Shown: positions 24,990-35,093 of the stretch, piece after piece
Numbering within the stretch: position 1 is the first letter of the stretch
How the letters are laid out: every line of letters begins with the position of its first letter
NCBI RefSeq assembly: GCF_900626095.1
Contig: NZ_UYZZ01000006.1
Location: 62,001 to 126,000, forward strand
Source: Clostridium rectalis
Lineage (GTDB): Bacteria; Bacillota; Clostridia; Clostridiales; Clostridiaceae
Length of the DNA stretch: 64,000 bases
Reading direction: 5' to 3'
Translations under genes and position numbers: made by a program
Notes under the pieces: model-generated
The model's input: only the letters and a program-made list of their open reading frames with translations
What the model was told of the DNA's origin: nothing
Database searches by the model: none

Positions 24990-25901
24990 ATGATTAAGAG
25001 TTTTGACGAAATACTACAAAAAGTTCAAAGCCAGGAAATTAAAAAAGTAGCAGTTGCAGTAGCACAAGATAAGCCAGTTTTAGAGGCTGTTAGAGACGCC
25101 AAAGAAAAAAATATAGCAGATGCAATACTTGTTGGAAATAAGGATGAAATAGAATCCATTGCAAAAGAAATAGAAATGGATATAAATAAATTTGAAATAG
25201 TGCATGAACCTAATCTTAAGAAGGCTGCATTAAAAGCAGTGGAGCTTGTATCAACAGGAAAAGCTGATATGGTTATGAAAGGATTAGTTGATACAGCGAA
25301 CTTTTTAAGGGCTGTATTAAATAAAGAAGTAGGTTTAAGAACAGGTAAGCTAATGTCACACGTAGCTGTTTTCCAAACAGAAAAGTTTGATAGACTACTT
25401 TTCTTAACAGATGTTGCTTTTAATATGTATCCAGAATTAAAGGATAAGGTTGATATGATAAATAATGCAGTTTCAGTGGCTCATGCAATAGGAATAGATT
25501 GTCCAAAAGTTGCACCTGTATGCGCAGTTGAAGTTGTAAATCCAAACATGCCAGAAACTATAGATGCTTCAATTCTTTCTAAAATGAGTGATAGGGGACA
25601 GATTAAAGGTTGTGTAGTTGATGGTCCTTTAGCTTTAGATAATGCTTTATCACAAGAAGCAGCAAAACATAAAAAAGTAACAGGGGAAGTAGCGGGTAAC
25701 GCTGATGTATTGTTACTTCCAAATATTCAGGCAGGAAATATTATGTATAAAACACTAACTTATACAACTGATTCTAAAAATGGTTGTTTACTTGTAGGTA
25801 CCGCAGCACCAGTTGTTTTAACTTCAAGAAATGATAGCCATGAAACAAAAATGTATTCAATTGCTTTAGCAGCATTAGTTGCTGAAAGTATGAGAAAGTA
25901 A
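24990..25901 (+). CDS. ptb: Phosphate butyryltransferase
   Basis: Converts butyryl-CoA and phosphate to butyryl phosphate (303 aa). PTA_PTB family motifs: VAVAVAQDKPVLEAVRDAKE near residue 20, MVMKGLVDTANFLRAVLNKEVGLRTG, and SDRGQIKGCVVDGPLALDNA in the C-terminal half. Length around 300 and the partner buk gene separate it from phosphotransacetylase. AGAGGTG lies upstream. With buk it yields ATP from butyryl-CoA, the end of the glutamate fermentation whose early steps lie in the first 14 kb. Confidence 0.95.
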   Translation: MIKSFDEILQKVQSQEIKKVAVAVAQDKPVLEAVRDAKEKNIADAILVGNKDEIESIAKEIEMDINKFEIVHEPNLKKAALKAVELVSTGKADMVMKGLVDTANFLRAVLNKEVGLRTGKLMSHVAVFQTEKFDRLLFLTDVAFNMYPELKDKVDMINNAVSVAHAIGIDCPKVAPVCAVEVVNPNMPETIDASILSKMSDRGQIKGCVVDGPLALDNALSQEAAKHKKVTGEVAGNADVLLLPNIQAGNIMYKTLTYTTDSKNGCLLVGTAAPVVLTSRNDSHETKMYSIALAALVAESMRK

Positions 25902-25929
25902 ATAATTAATTTAAACGGAGGGGAAAGAT

Positions 25930-27000
25930 ATGTCACATAAGTTATTAATAATTAATCCAGGTTCTACATCAACAAAGATTGGTGTATTTGAAGACGAGAC
26001 ATTGTTATTAGAGGAAACTTTAAGACACTCAGCAGAAGAAATAGGAAGATATGCTACTATTTATGATCAGTTTGAATTTAGAAAAGAAGTTATATTAAAT
26101 GTATTAAATGAAAAGGGTTTTGATATAAAAACTCTAAGTGCAATAGTAGGTAGAGGTGGGCTTTTAAAACCTGTTGAAGGTGGTACATATGCTGTAAACG
26201 ATGCTATGCTTGAAGATTTAAAAGTAAGTGTAAGAGGACAGCATGCTTCAAATCTAGGTGGAATTATAGCAAATGAGATAGGAAAATCATTAGGAATTCC
26301 TGCATTTATAGTTGATCCTGTTGTTGTTGATGAACTTCAGGATGTAGCAAGAATTTCCGGTATGCCTGAAGTAGAAAGAAAAAGTATATTTCATGCATTA
26401 AACCAAAAAGCTGTAGCTAGAAGATATGCTAAAGAAAATGGAAAAGCATATACAGATGTAAATGTTATTGTAGGACACATGGGTGGTGGAGCATCAGTAG
26501 GTGCACATAAAAATGGAAGAATTGTAGATGTAAATAATGCATTAGATGGAGAAGGACCATTTTCACCAGAAAGAACCGGTGGGGTTCCAATAGGGGATTT
26601 AGCAAGACTTTGTTTTTCAGGGAAATACACTTTAGAAGAAATGATAAAGAAAATAAACGGAAAAGGTGGAGCAGTTGCTTATCTTGGAACTAATGACTTT
26701 AGAGATGTTGAAAACAAGGCATTAGAAGGTGATGAAAAGCACAAATTAATATTGGATGCATTTATATATCAGATGGCCAAAGAAATTGGTAAATGTGCAG
26801 TAGTACTAGAAGGAAAGATAGATGCTATAATTTTGACAGGTGGAATAGCTTATAGTAAGTACGTAACTAAAGAAATTAAGGAGAAGGTTGGATTCTTAGC
26901 TCCTGTAGTGATTTATGCTGGAGAAGATGAACTTTTAGCATTAACTCAAGGTGGACTAAGAGTGTTAAAAGGTGAAGAAAAAGCAAAAGAATATAAATAA
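25930..27000 (+). CDS. buk: Butyrate kinase
   Basis: Transfers phosphate from butyryl phosphate to ADP, giving butyrate and ATP (356 aa). ASKHA acetate/butyrate kinase fold: [19 protein letters not shown] phosphate-binding motif at the N-terminus, [20 protein letters not shown] near residue 180, [12 protein letters not shown], and ILTGGIAYS near residue 300. Start ATG 25930 follows GGAGGGG, 28 bases after ptb, forming the classical ptb-buk operon. A terminator follows. Confidence 0.96.
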   Translation: MSHKLLIINPGSTSTKIGVFEDETLLLEETLRHSAEEIGRYATIYDQFEFRKEVILNVLNEKGFDIKTLSAIVGRGGLLKPVEGGTYAVNDAMLEDLKVSVRGQHASNLGGIIANEIGKSLGIPAFIVDPVVVDELQDVARISGMPEVERKSIFHALNQKAVARRYAKENGKAYTDVNVIVGHMGGGASVGAHKNGRIVDVNNALDGEGPFSPERTGGVPIGDLARLCFSGKYTLEEMIKKINGKGGAVAYLGTNDFRDVENKALEGDEKHKLILDAFIYQMAKEIGKCAVVLEGKIDAIILTGGIAYSKYVTKEIKEKVGFLAPVVIYAGEDELLALTQGGLRVLKGEEKAKEYK

Positions 27001-27008
27001 TTATTTAT

Positions 27009-27040
27009 ATGACCAGTATTAATTTACTGGTCATTTTTAT
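27009..27040 (+). terminator. Terminator after buk
   Basis: Stem ATGACCAGTA/TACTGGTCAT followed by TTTTTATT. Confidence 0.88.
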
Positions 27041-27182
27041 TATATAGTATTACAGAATAAAATTTTAAACAACAATACTTACTGTGTATATAATATTAAA
27101 TAAAATGCTATCTATTTTAATATTTTAATAAAAAATATGGAAAAACTTAAGAAACTGTTAATACTTACATTGAATTGATGTA

Positions 27183-27211
27183 TTGTTCCCATAGGCAAAA
27201 TATATTATAAT
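27183..27211 (+). promoter_or_regulatory. glmM promoter
   Basis: TTGTTC (27183-27188), 17 bases, TATAAT (27206-27211). The rest of the 27001-27283 gap is AT-rich and shows only the buk terminator. Confidence 0.55.
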
Positions 27212-27283
27212 TATTTAGTAAAGAGTAAAATGGATTTAAATATCTAAACGTTATGTAATAAGCAAAAAGAGAGGTATTTACTT

Positions 27284-28630
27284 ATGAGTAGGATGTTTGG
27301 AACAGATGGTGTTAGAGGAATTGCTAATAGTGAACTAACATCAGATTTGGCATATAGTCTTGGAAAGGCAGGAGCTCATGTTTTAACAGAAGGGGCACAT
27401 AAGCCTAAAATTTTAGTTGGCATGGATACAAGAATATCTGGACATATGCTTGAAAGTGCATTAGTAGCTGGAATACTTTCTGTAGGAGCAGAGGCCGTAT
27501 GTCTAGGGGTTATACCCACTCCAGCTATAGCGTATTTAACAAGAAAGTATAAGGCAGATGCTGGAGTAATGATATCAGCTTCACACAATCCAGTAGAGTA
27601 CAATGGCATAAAATTCTTTAATTCACAGGGATATAAATTATCAGATGAATTAGAAGATAGAATTCAAAGTATTATAGAAAATAATTTTGAAGGAGTACCT
27701 TGTCCTATAGGTGAAGATATAGGAAGAAAAGTAATAGCAGAAGGTGCACTAGAGGAATATATAGAATTTGCTAAATCAACTATAGATATTGATTTAAAGG
27801 GAATGAAAGTGGCATTAGACTGTGCAAATGGAGCAGCATATGAAGTTGCAGTAGAAACTTTTAAACAGTTAGGAGCAAAAGTTTCTGTAATAAATAATGA
27901 TCCAGATGGTATTAATATAAATAAAAATTGTGGATCAACTCATCCAGAGGAACTTATGGAGTATGTGGTTAAAAAAGGATGCGATTTAGGATTAGCATTT
28001 GATGGAGATGCAGATAGGTGTTTAGCTGTTGATGAAAAAGGTAATTTAATCAACGGTGATTTTATAATGGGTATTTGCGGAAAGTATATGAAAGAAAAAA
28101 ATAAGTTACATAAAAATACGGTAGTAGTAACAGTAATGAGCAATATGGGATTATTTATTGCCATGGATAAAGAGAATATAAATCTTATAAAAACAAAAGT
28201 TGGGGATAGGTATGTACTTGAAGAAATGCTTAAAGAGGATTATAAAATAGGTGGAGAACAATCAGGACATATTATTTTTTTAGATTATAATACGACTGGT
28301 GATGGATTGATAACTGGGCTTCAAATTTCATCAATAATTAAAAATACAGGTAATAAGTTATCACAATTGGCTTCAATAGTAAAGGAGTTACCTCAAGTAT
28401 TAGTTAATGCAAAGATACCTAACCACAAGAAGGATATATATAAAACAGATAGTGAAATTATAGAAGAAATAAAAAAGATAGAGGAAAAAATGGCTGGAAG
28501 AGGAAGAGTTCTTATAAGACCATCAGGTACAGAACCATTAGTGAGAGTTATGCTTGAAGGTGAAGATCAGATGGAAATAGACAATTTGGCTCATTCATTA
28601 GCTAAATTGATAGAGAAGAAAACTAAATAA
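27284..28630 (+). CDS. glmM: Phosphoglucosamine mutase
   Basis: Interconverts glucosamine-6-phosphate and glucosamine-1-phosphate on the way to UDP-GlcNAc (448 aa). The N-terminal [15 protein letters not shown], the phospho-serine loop [13 protein letters not shown] near residue 100, the metal loop FDGDADRC near residue 240, and the C-terminal [12 protein letters not shown] sugar-phosphate motif are all intact. AGAGAGG precedes the ATG. In many Firmicutes glmM directly follows cdaA-cdaR; here a flavoprotein gene and ptb-buk lie between. glmS follows after its ribozyme leader. Confidence 0.97.
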   Translation: MSRMFGTDGVRGIANSELTSDLAYSLGKAGAHVLTEGAHKPKILVGMDTRISGHMLESALVAGILSVGAEAVCLGVIPTPAIAYLTRKYKADAGVMISASHNPVEYNGIKFFNSQGYKLSDELEDRIQSIIENNFEGVPCPIGEDIGRKVIAEGALEEYIEFAKSTIDIDLKGMKVALDCANGAAYEVAVETFKQLGAKVSVINNDPDGININKNCGSTHPEELMEYVVKKGCDLGLAFDGDADRCLAVDEKGNLINGDFIMGICGKYMKEKNKLHKNTVVVTVMSNMGLFIAMDKENINLIKTKVGDRYVLEEMLKEDYKIGGEQSGHIIFLDYNTTGDGLITGLQISSIIKNTGNKLSQLASIVKELPQVLVNAKIPNHKKDIYKTDSEIIEEIKKIEEKMAGRGRVLIRPSGTEPLVRVMLEGEDQMEIDNLAHSLAKLIEKKTK

Positions 28631-28654
28631 ACAATAGAATTTAAATGGGAAGCA

Positions 28655-28689
28655 CTGCTGTTCCATTATAGGTGGAATAGCAGTTTTTT
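28655..28689 (+). terminator. Terminator after glmM
   Basis: CTGCTGTTCCA pairs with TGGAATAGCAG (one mismatch or wobble) and is followed by TTTTTT. Confidence 0.85.
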
Positions 28690-28698
28690 AATAAATTA

Positions 28699-28727
28699 TT
28701 GACCAATTTAGTTATAATAAATATAAT
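28699..28727 (+). promoter_or_regulatory. Promoter of the glmS ribozyme transcript
   Basis: TTGACC (28699-28704), 17 bases, TATAAT (28722-28727), about 60 bases before the ribozyme cleavage site. Confidence 0.75.
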
Positions 28728-28785
28728 AATTATATATTTATTTAAGGGGAGTGATGTTTATAGGAAAGAAGAATTAATATTTAAA

Positions 28786-28975
28786 AGCGCCAGGGCTTAA
28801 GTGATGATACATTAAATTGAGTAAGCTTGACTTTCTAAATCAAAGATTTAGAGTTTCACTTAAGTTGACGAGGATGGGGAGTATCGAATCTTCGGCGGGT
28901 GCCCCACGGTATCGCACTACCGTTAAAGGTTGATAAATCCAGAAAGTGATTTTTGGGACAAAATCAATCAGGTGT
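28786..28975 (+). ncRNA. glmS ribozyme-riboswitch
   Basis: Self-cleaving RNA activated by glucosamine-6-phosphate. The core AGCGCCAGGGCTT begins at 28786, with expected cleavage between A28786 and G28787. The pseudoknot core GACGAGGATGGGGAGTATCG, then TTCGGCGGGTGCCCCACGG, and the P4 stem region CGGTATCGCACTACCG are all present. It lies in the 5' leader of the aminotransferase glmS, whose message is destroyed when its product accumulates. The 3' limit is approximate. Confidence 0.96.
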
Positions 28976-29064
28976 TAAAACCTTAAAAATATGGTTAAAG
29001 TAATAAAAATAAGTATAGTTATCTTTTGGGATAAATATACGTAAAAATTGAGAGGAAGATTAAT

Positions 29065-30891
29065 ATGTGCGGAATAGTAGGATATATAGGCAAAAGGCAG
29101 GCATCGGCTATACTAGTTGAGGGTCTTTCAAAACTTGAATATAGAGGATATGATTCAGCGGGAGTTGCTATTATAGATAATAATAGTATTGACGTAATGA
29201 AATGTAAGGGTAGGTTAGCTAATTTAGAAGAGAAGTTAAAAGAAACTCCAATAGAAGGAACAATAGGTATTGGGCATACAAGATGGGCTACTCATGGAGA
29301 GCCATCAGACTTAAATTCACATCCTCATAGTAATGAAGATGGAACTATAAGTGTTGTTCACAATGGAATAATTGAAAATTATATTCATTTAAGAGAATGG
29401 TTAACATCTAAAGGCTATAAGTTTAAATCGGAAACTGATACAGAAGTTATTCCTCATTTAGTAGATTACTTTTATAATGGAGATTTATTAGATGCTGTTA
29501 TGAAGGCAGTAGGTAAAATGGAAGGAAGCTATGCCATTGGAGTAATATGCAATAGTGACCCAGATAAGATTGTAGCTGTAAGAAAAGATAGTCCAATGAT
29601 AGTTGGTCTTGGAGAAAATGAATTTTTTATAGCTTCTGATATACCAGCAGTATTAAATCATACAAGAGATGTATATCTTCTTAATGATAAAGAATTTGTT
29701 GTATTGACAAAGGATGGAGTAAAATTATTTACTGAAGAAAAAGAAGAAATTAGAAGGGATATATATCATGTAACTTGGAATGCAGATGCAGCTGAAAAGG
29801 GTGGATATGAAGATTTCATGTTAAAGGAAATACATGAGCAACCAAAGGCTATTAAAGACACTATGACTTCTAGAATAATGCCGGGTAAACCAATAACTCT
29901 TGATGAGATAAAGATAACAAGGGAAGAATTAGAAAATATAAATAAAATATACGTTGTTGCATGCGGAACTGCTTATCATGCGGGAATAGTTGGTAAGTAT
30001 GTTATAGAAAAATTATCTAGAATACCAGTTGAAGTAGATATAGCATCAGAATTTAGATATAGAAACCCTATAATAGATAAAAACACCTTAATGATAGTAA
30101 TAAGCCAAAGTGGAGAAACGGCAGATACTTTAGCAGCTTTAAGAGAGGCTAAAAATCATGGTGCTAGGGTAATTGCAGTAACTAATGTTGTTGGAAGCTC
30201 TGTTTCAAGGGAAGCAGATGATGTATTATACACTTGGGCAGGACCAGAAATAGCTGTTGCTTCTACAAAAGCTTATGAAACTCAACTTGTAGCAATGTAT
30301 ATAATAGCACTATTTTTCGCAGAAAATAAGAAAACTTTAAGTAAAGAGGAATTAGAAGATTTAAAAAAAGAAATGCTTCTTTTACCTGAAAAGGCAGAAG
30401 AATGTTTAAAAAATAAAGAAATAATACAAAGATATGCAGCTCAGACTTATACTCATAAAGATATGTTCTTTTTAGGAAGAGGTTTAGACTATGCAGTAGC
30501 TATGGAAGGATCATTAAAGCTTAAAGAAATTTCTTATATTCATTCAGAAGCATATGCTGGTGGAGAACTTAAGCATGGTCCAATAGCTTTAATAGAAAAG
30601 GGAACAGTAGTAGTGGCTTTAGCTACACAGGATGAACTATTCGAGAAAATGGTAAGTAATGTAAAAGAAGTTACAACTAGGGGTGCTCATGTTTTGGGGG
30701 TTACTTTTGAAGGCAATGAAAGTATAGAAAAAACAGTGGATTCAGCAATATATTTGCCCAGAATTAATCCTTTCTTTTCACCATTACTTTCAGTTATACC
30801 TTTGCAGTTATTTTCGTACTATGTTGCAGTACAAAAGGGCTGCGATGTGGATAAACCAAGAAATCTTGCAAAGTCAGTTACAGTTGAGTAA
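29065..30891 (+). CDS. glmS: Glutamine-fructose-6-phosphate aminotransferase
   Basis: Makes glucosamine-6-phosphate, the entry to amino sugar and wall synthesis (608 aa). The N-terminal MCGIVGYIG gives the nucleophile Cys after Met removal in a class II glutaminase domain (residues 1-about 220, with YRGYDSAG and GHTRWATHG). Two SIS isomerase domains follow (ACGTAYHAG, SQSGETADT, GRGLDYAVAMEGSLKLKEI), and the C-terminus DKPRNLAKSVTVE is typical. Regulated by the glmS ribozyme just upstream. Confidence 0.98.
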   Translation: MCGIVGYIGKRQASAILVEGLSKLEYRGYDSAGVAIIDNNSIDVMKCKGRLANLEEKLKETPIEGTIGIGHTRWATHGEPSDLNSHPHSNEDGTISVVHNGIIENYIHLREWLTSKGYKFKSETDTEVIPHLVDYFYNGDLLDAVMKAVGKMEGSYAIGVICNSDPDKIVAVRKDSPMIVGLGENEFFIASDIPAVLNHTRDVYLLNDKEFVVLTKDGVKLFTEEKEEIRRDIYHVTWNADAAEKGGYEDFMLKEIHEQPKAIKDTMTSRIMPGKPITLDEIKITREELENINKIYVVACGTAYHAGIVGKYVIEKLSRIPVEVDIASEFRYRNPIIDKNTLMIVISQSGETADTLAALREAKNHGARVIAVTNVVGSSVSREADDVLYTWAGPEIAVASTKAYETQLVAMYIIALFFAENKKTLSKEELEDLKKEMLLLPEKAEECLKNKEIIQRYAAQTYTHKDMFFLGRGLDYAVAMEGSLKLKEISYIHSEAYAGGELKHGPIALIEKGTVVVALATQDELFEKMVSNVKEVTTRGAHVLGVTFEGNESIEKTVDSAIYLPRINPFFSPLLSVIPLQLFSYYVAVQKGCDVDKPRNLAKSVTVE

Positions 30892-30964
30892 TATAAACTA
30901 TTAGATTATTAGATATAAAAGATGGTTTAAAGAAAAATAAACTTGTTTATATAGAAAAAATTTT

Positions 30965-31012
30965 AAAATGGAGAAAAAATCAGGCTCTAATCTTGATTTT
31001 TTCTCCATTTTT
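30965..31012 (+). terminator. Terminator after glmS
   Basis: An 18-bp stem (arms 30965-30982 and 30994-31011) centred on ATGGAGAAAAAATCA and its complement, followed by T residues. Confidence 0.85.
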
Positions 31013-31070
31013 CATGAGAAGAAATTAGGAAGAAAGAACCTTATATAGAGCAGTTATTTATTCAACCAAT

Positions 31071-31108
31071 AAAAGTAAGCCAATATTTTTTAATATTGGC
31101 TTACTTTT
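31071..31108. terminator. Second long hairpin in the glmS-mgtA gap
   Basis: A perfect 17-bp stem with a TTTT loop (arms 31071-31087 and 31092-31108) ending in TTTT, with AAAA on the other side; it could terminate in both directions, but no gene here needs a second terminator. Confidence 0.65.
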
Positions 31109-31422
31109 ATATGAATGTTTTAGGTAGTAAATGTTTATTAAACGTAAAAATGTATATCTACATATAAGTTTTGTTTGATATTGAAAAGTGATATAAAAAT
31201 AATAATTGAATAGTTATAGGGGAAAATAAAGAAAGGTAGACAATTTTTTTATTATTTAAATAGCAAAAATGCCTTAAAGTTATTTTAAAATTGAATAAGT
31301 ATTCTTATTTGATGCTTGTAAGGAGTATAAATCTTAAGAAATCTGTTATAAGGCTTAATGGAAATAGAAACTCCTTATAAATGAAGGGAATCTTTAAAGC
31401 AAAGGAGGAAAGAGGAGTGTAA
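31109..31422 (+). promoter_or_regulatory. Leader region of the MgtA-type ATPase gene
   Basis: This stretch holds no gene. TAAGGAGT (31319-31326) can pair with ACTCCTTA (31370-31377), enclosing a 43-base loop with further possible pairing. I looked for the M-box magnesium riboswitch blocks and did not see them. A purine-rich AAAGGAGGAAAGAGGAG precedes the start. Confidence 0.35.
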
Positions 31423-34149
31423 ATGAGTATGTGGAAAAATAGAAATGAGAAAAGGGTTGAAAATAAGGGAAGTTATAATGAAACTAAAAAGCTTATGAAT
31501 GAAGTTGCAACAAAAGAGGTAGAGGTGCTTTTAAGAGATATGGGCACAAATGAGGACGGCTTATCTATTGAGAAGGTAGAAGAAAATCGTCAGATATATG
31601 GTATAAATAAAATTACACAACAGAAAAAGGAATCATTTTGGAAAAGATTAATTGATGCATTCATTAATCCTTTTACATGTGTATTAATATTTTTAGCAAT
31701 AATATCTGCGTATATGGATATTATTCTTGCTGAGCCTGAGGACAAAAATCCAGCTACTGTAATTATAATATCTTCTATGATATTTATAAGTGGAGTTTTG
31801 CGTTTTGTACAGGAAACGCGTTCTGGTAATGCCGCAGAAAGCTTGTTAAAGCTTATAAGAACAACGTGTACAGTGAAACGAGTAGGAAAACAACAAGAGA
31901 TTTTACTAGATGATGTTGTGGTTGGAGATATAGTATATCTTTCAGCAGGTGATATGGTACCTGCTGATATGAGAATACTTTATTCTAAGGATTTATTTAT
32001 AAGTGAGGCATCATTAACAGGAGAAAGTGAACCTGTGGAAAAAACCTCTATTGCATCCACCAAAAAAGATTCTACTATAAATTACAATTGTCTTGCATTT
32101 ATGGGAAGTAACGTTATTAGTGGTTCTGCTACAGGAATAGTAATTTCAGTGGGGGACCATACAATTTTTGGTGCCATGGCAAAAGATATTCAACAAAAGC
32201 CTACAGTTACTAGTTTTCAAAAAGGGGTTAATGCTGTATCATGGGTTCTTATTCGTTTTATGCTTATTATGGTTCCAATTGTTTTCTTTATAAATGGTAT
32301 TACAAAGGGGAATTGGGTAGATGCATTTACATTTGCAGTGTCTGTTGCTGTTGGATTAACACCAGAAATGTTACCCATGATTGTTACTACGTGCCTTGCA
32401 AAGGGAGCAGTAGCTATGTCTAAGGAAAAAACAGTGGTAAAAAATTTAAATTCTATTCAAAACTTTGGAGCTATTGATATATTATGCACAGATAAAACAG
32501 GAACTTTAACTCAAGATAAAGTTATATTAGAGTACCATATGGATGTTTCAGGAAATGAAAATCTAAGGGTTTTAAAACATGCTTTTTTAAATAGCTATTT
32601 TCAGACTGGTTTAAAAAATTTAATGGATATTGCTGTTATTGATAGTGTAAAATCAACAAGTAGTGAGAAAAAATTTTTGTATGATATAGAGCACAATTAT
32701 AGAAAAGTAGATGAAATTCCCTTTGACTTTAATCGCAGAAGGATGAGTGTTGTTGTGCAAGATCAATTAGGGAAAACTCAAATGATTACTAAAGGGGCAG
32801 TAGAAGAAATGTTATCTATTTGTACTTATGTAGATTATGAGGGAAGGGTAATTGAGCTTACAAGTGAAATTAAAAAAACTGTACTTAAAACAGTGGATGA
32901 TTTAAATGATGATGGCATGCGTGTTATTGCAGTAGCGCAAAAGACTAATCCTTCTCCTGTAGGAACTTTTTCTATTAGGGATGAAAGTGAAATGGTTCTA
33001 ATAGGCTATTTAGCATTTCTTGATCCTCCTAAAGAGTCTACAAAGGTAGCTATTGAAGCTTTAGCTGAGTATGGTGTAGGGGTAAAAATTCTTACTGGAG
33101 ATAATCAGCGAGTGACACGATGTATATGCAAAATGGTAGGATTAAAAGTGGATAATTTATTAACTGGTTCTGATATTGAGAATATGAGTGAAGATATATT
33201 AAAAAAGGAAATAGAAAAAACAACGGTATTTGCAAAACTATCCCCCTCTCAGAAATCTAGAATTGTTACTTTATTACGTAACAATGGCCATACCGTTGGA
33301 TTTATGGGAGATGGTATTAATGATGCTGCTGCTATGAAGTCAGCAGATGTTGGTATTTCTGTAGATACAGCAGTGGATATCGCAAAAGAATCGGCGGATG
33401 TTATTCTCTTAGAAAAGGATTTAATGGTATTAGAAAAGGGAATAATTGAAGGTAGAAAGACTTACGCTAATATGATTAAATATATTAAGATGACGGCAAG
33501 TTCCAACTTTGGTAATATGTTTTCTGTGCTTATTGCTAGCGCCTTTATTCCATATACACCTATGGCTAGTATACATCTTATTTTATTAAATCTTATTTAT
33601 GATATTTCTTGCACTGCTATACCTTGGGATAATGTGGATAAGGAATTTATAGAAAAACCCAAAAAATGGGATGCCTCAAGTATTGGTAGTTTTATGATTT
33701 GGATTGGGCCAACTAGTTCCGTTTTTGATGTTACCACATACTTATTATCTTATTTTTTAATTTGTCCGTTTTTCGTACCAGGTGCATTAGGAAGAACATT
33801 TAACAAAATTCCAGCGTCTGAGGAAATGGTAAGAGATATATATGTTATGATGGCACAGGCTATTTGGTTTGTAGAATCAATGTGGACACAAACCCTGGTT
33901 ATTCATATGATTCGTACTGCAAAGGTACCTTTTGTACAAAGTAGAGCCTCATTTCAAGTGATTACTCTAACATTTACTGGTATTGTGGCCCTTACAGTTA
34001 TACCTTTTACGAGTTTTGGAAGGGTGTTAGGATTATATCCATTCCCTAGCATTTTCTTTTTATGGCTTGCTATAACTATTATTTTTTATATGATTTTGGT
34101 TACTATAATGAAAAAAATTTATATTAAAAGATATGGCGAATTATTATAA
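31423..34149 (+). CDS. mgtA: Magnesium-translocating P-type ATPase (MgtA/MgtB family)
   Basis: P3-type cation ATPase of 908 residues expected to import Mg2+ across the cell membrane. Actuator motif [10 protein letters not shown] near residue 200, phosphorylation motif [10 protein letters not shown] near residue 355, nucleotide-binding KGAVEE and the hinge [18 protein letters not shown] near residue 635 are present, with about ten membrane segments. The [25 protein letters not shown] segment after the hinge is characteristic of MgtA/MgtB proteins. Start ATG 31423 has AGAGGAG upstream. Mg specificity is from family similarity. Confidence 0.93.
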   Translation: MSMWKNRNEKRVENKGSYNETKKLMNEVATKEVEVLLRDMGTNEDGLSIEKVEENRQIYGINKITQQKKESFWKRLIDAFINPFTCVLIFLAIISAYMDIILAEPEDKNPATVIIISSMIFISGVLRFVQETRSGNAAESLLKLIRTTCTVKRVGKQQEILLDDVVVGDIVYLSAGDMVPADMRILYSKDLFISEASLTGESEPVEKTSIASTKKDSTINYNCLAFMGSNVISGSATGIVISVGDHTIFGAMAKDIQQKPTVTSFQKGVNAVSWVLIRFMLIMVPIVFFINGITKGNWVDAFTFAVSVAVGLTPEMLPMIVTTCLAKGAVAMSKEKTVVKNLNSIQNFGAIDILCTDKTGTLTQDKVILEYHMDVSGNENLRVLKHAFLNSYFQTGLKNLMDIAVIDSVKSTSSEKKFLYDIEHNYRKVDEIPFDFNRRRMSVVVQDQLGKTQMITKGAVEEMLSICTYVDYEGRVIELTSEIKKTVLKTVDDLNDDGMRVIAVAQKTNPSPVGTFSIRDESEMVLIGYLAFLDPPKESTKVAIEALAEYGVGVKILTGDNQRVTRCICKMVGLKVDNLLTGSDIENMSEDILKKEIEKTTVFAKLSPSQKSRIVTLLRNNGHTVGFMGDGINDAAAMKSADVGISVDTAVDIAKESADVILLEKDLMVLEKGIIEGRKTYANMIKYIKMTASSNFGNMFSVLIASAFIPYTPMASIHLILLNLIYDISCTAIPWDNVDKEFIEKPKKWDASSIGSFMIWIGPTSSVFDVTTYLLSYFLICPFFVPGALGRTFNKIPASEEMVRDIYVMMAQAIWFVESMWTQTLVIHMIRTAKVPFVQSRASFQVITLTFTGIVALTVIPFTSFGRVLGLYPFPSIFFLWLAITIIFYMILVTIMKKIYIKRYGELL

Positions 34150-34364
34150 AATAATAAATATTTTTACTGTTCTTTTTGTCATTGGATTATATTTCAAAGA
34201 GAGCAGTTTTTCTTATATAGACAAATACATAATTCATAGTAATAATTCATCTATAACTTGTATTAATACTTGTTTAGTTTTATATCTAAAAGCATATAAA
34301 ATAGGGGAATGTAGATGAGTTTGAAGAATAATTGATGGAGTAGTATTTATTGGAGGAAGATAAA

Positions 34365-34439
34365 ATGAAAAGATAAGTAAGTCAAACTGAAGCTTATATA
34401 TCTATATTATTAATAATCTTTTTTTATAATAAGTATTAA
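34365..34439 (+). pseudogene. Possible interrupted small hydrophobic peptide gene
   Basis: GGAGGAAGATAAA is followed by ATG AAA AGA and then TAA (34374-34376). Reading on in the same frame gives VSQTEAYISILLIIFFYNKY and a stop at 34437-34439, which would be one membrane helix. A good ribosome site ahead of a gene broken at codon 4 suggests a decayed microprotein, or a chance match in AT-rich DNA. The remainder of the 34150-34604 gap shows no gene that I can support. Confidence 0.25.
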
Positions 34440-34604
34440 TAAAAGTTTCAAAAAATTATTAAGATATTAGAACATAGAAAATGATATCTCATTAAGTCAG
34501 TAACTAAGGTTACGGATATTATTCATATACGGGGTTAATATATAAATATAATTTAAAATAGTTTTTAAATAAATAACAACCTAATTAAATTAAGGAGGAT
34601 AATT

Positions 34605-34952
34605 ATGAAAAGTATAAATTTAATAAAAAATATTGACTTTTCAAAAGTTTTAGTATTGGGGGATTTAGTAGAATATAGAGGAGGGCAAGTAGTAAGTAGA
34701 ACTTTATCCCAGGGGAAAAATCTTAGTGTTACATTATTTGCCTTTGATAAGAATGAAGAGATAAGTTCACATTCATCCCAAGGTGATGCACTGGTATATA
34801 TATTGGATGGGGAAGCGGAAATAATGGTTGGTGAAGAGAAATTTAGTTTAAAAAAGGGAGAAACTATAGTTATGCCATCAGGCATAGCACATGCACTATA
34901 CGCAATAGAGAAATTTAAAATGTTGTTAGTAGTTGTATTTAAATTGAATTAA
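34605..34952 (+). CDS. Small single-domain cupin protein
   Basis: A 115-residue beta-barrel protein of the cupin fold. Motif 1 is degenerate (SSHSSQGDALVYILDGEAE) and motif 2 is GETIVMPSGIAHALYA. The two His of motif 1 and the His of motif 2 could bind a metal. Close relatives are small sugar- or signal-binding cupins of unknown function often found near stress or PTS genes. AAGGAGG precedes the ATG. It is monocistronic, with a terminator behind it. No function can be assigned. Confidence 0.82.
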   Translation: MKSINLIKNIDFSKVLVLGDLVEYRGGQVVSRTLSQGKNLSVTLFAFDKNEEISSHSSQGDALVYILDGEAEIMVGEEKFSLKKGETIVMPSGIAHALYAIEKFKMLLVVVFKLN

Positions 34953-34966
34953 AGTGTTATACAAAT

Positions 34967-34998
34967 GGTAGAAAAAATGATAATCTACCGTTTTTTTT
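34967..34998 (+). terminator. Terminator after the cupin gene
   Basis: GGTAGA pairs with TCTACC over an 11-base loop and is followed by a run of eight T. Confidence 0.75.
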
Positions 34999-35093
34999 AT
35001 AAAAATTAATTTATTGTTAATATATGTCTGTAAAAGAAGTTATTATATGTTAAAATATGGGTAGGAGCATAAGTTTATTAAAGAGGGATGAAT

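Noticed and set aside
30892-31422. M-box (Mg) or yybP-ykoY (Mn) riboswitch upstream of the MgtA-type gene
   Set aside because: I searched for the conserved blocks by eye and did not find them.
34133-34318. A 61-residue open frame overlapping the 3' end of the MgtA-type ATPase gene
   Set aside because: No Shine-Dalgarno near its start, overlap with a conserved gene, and AT-driven composition; treated as chance.
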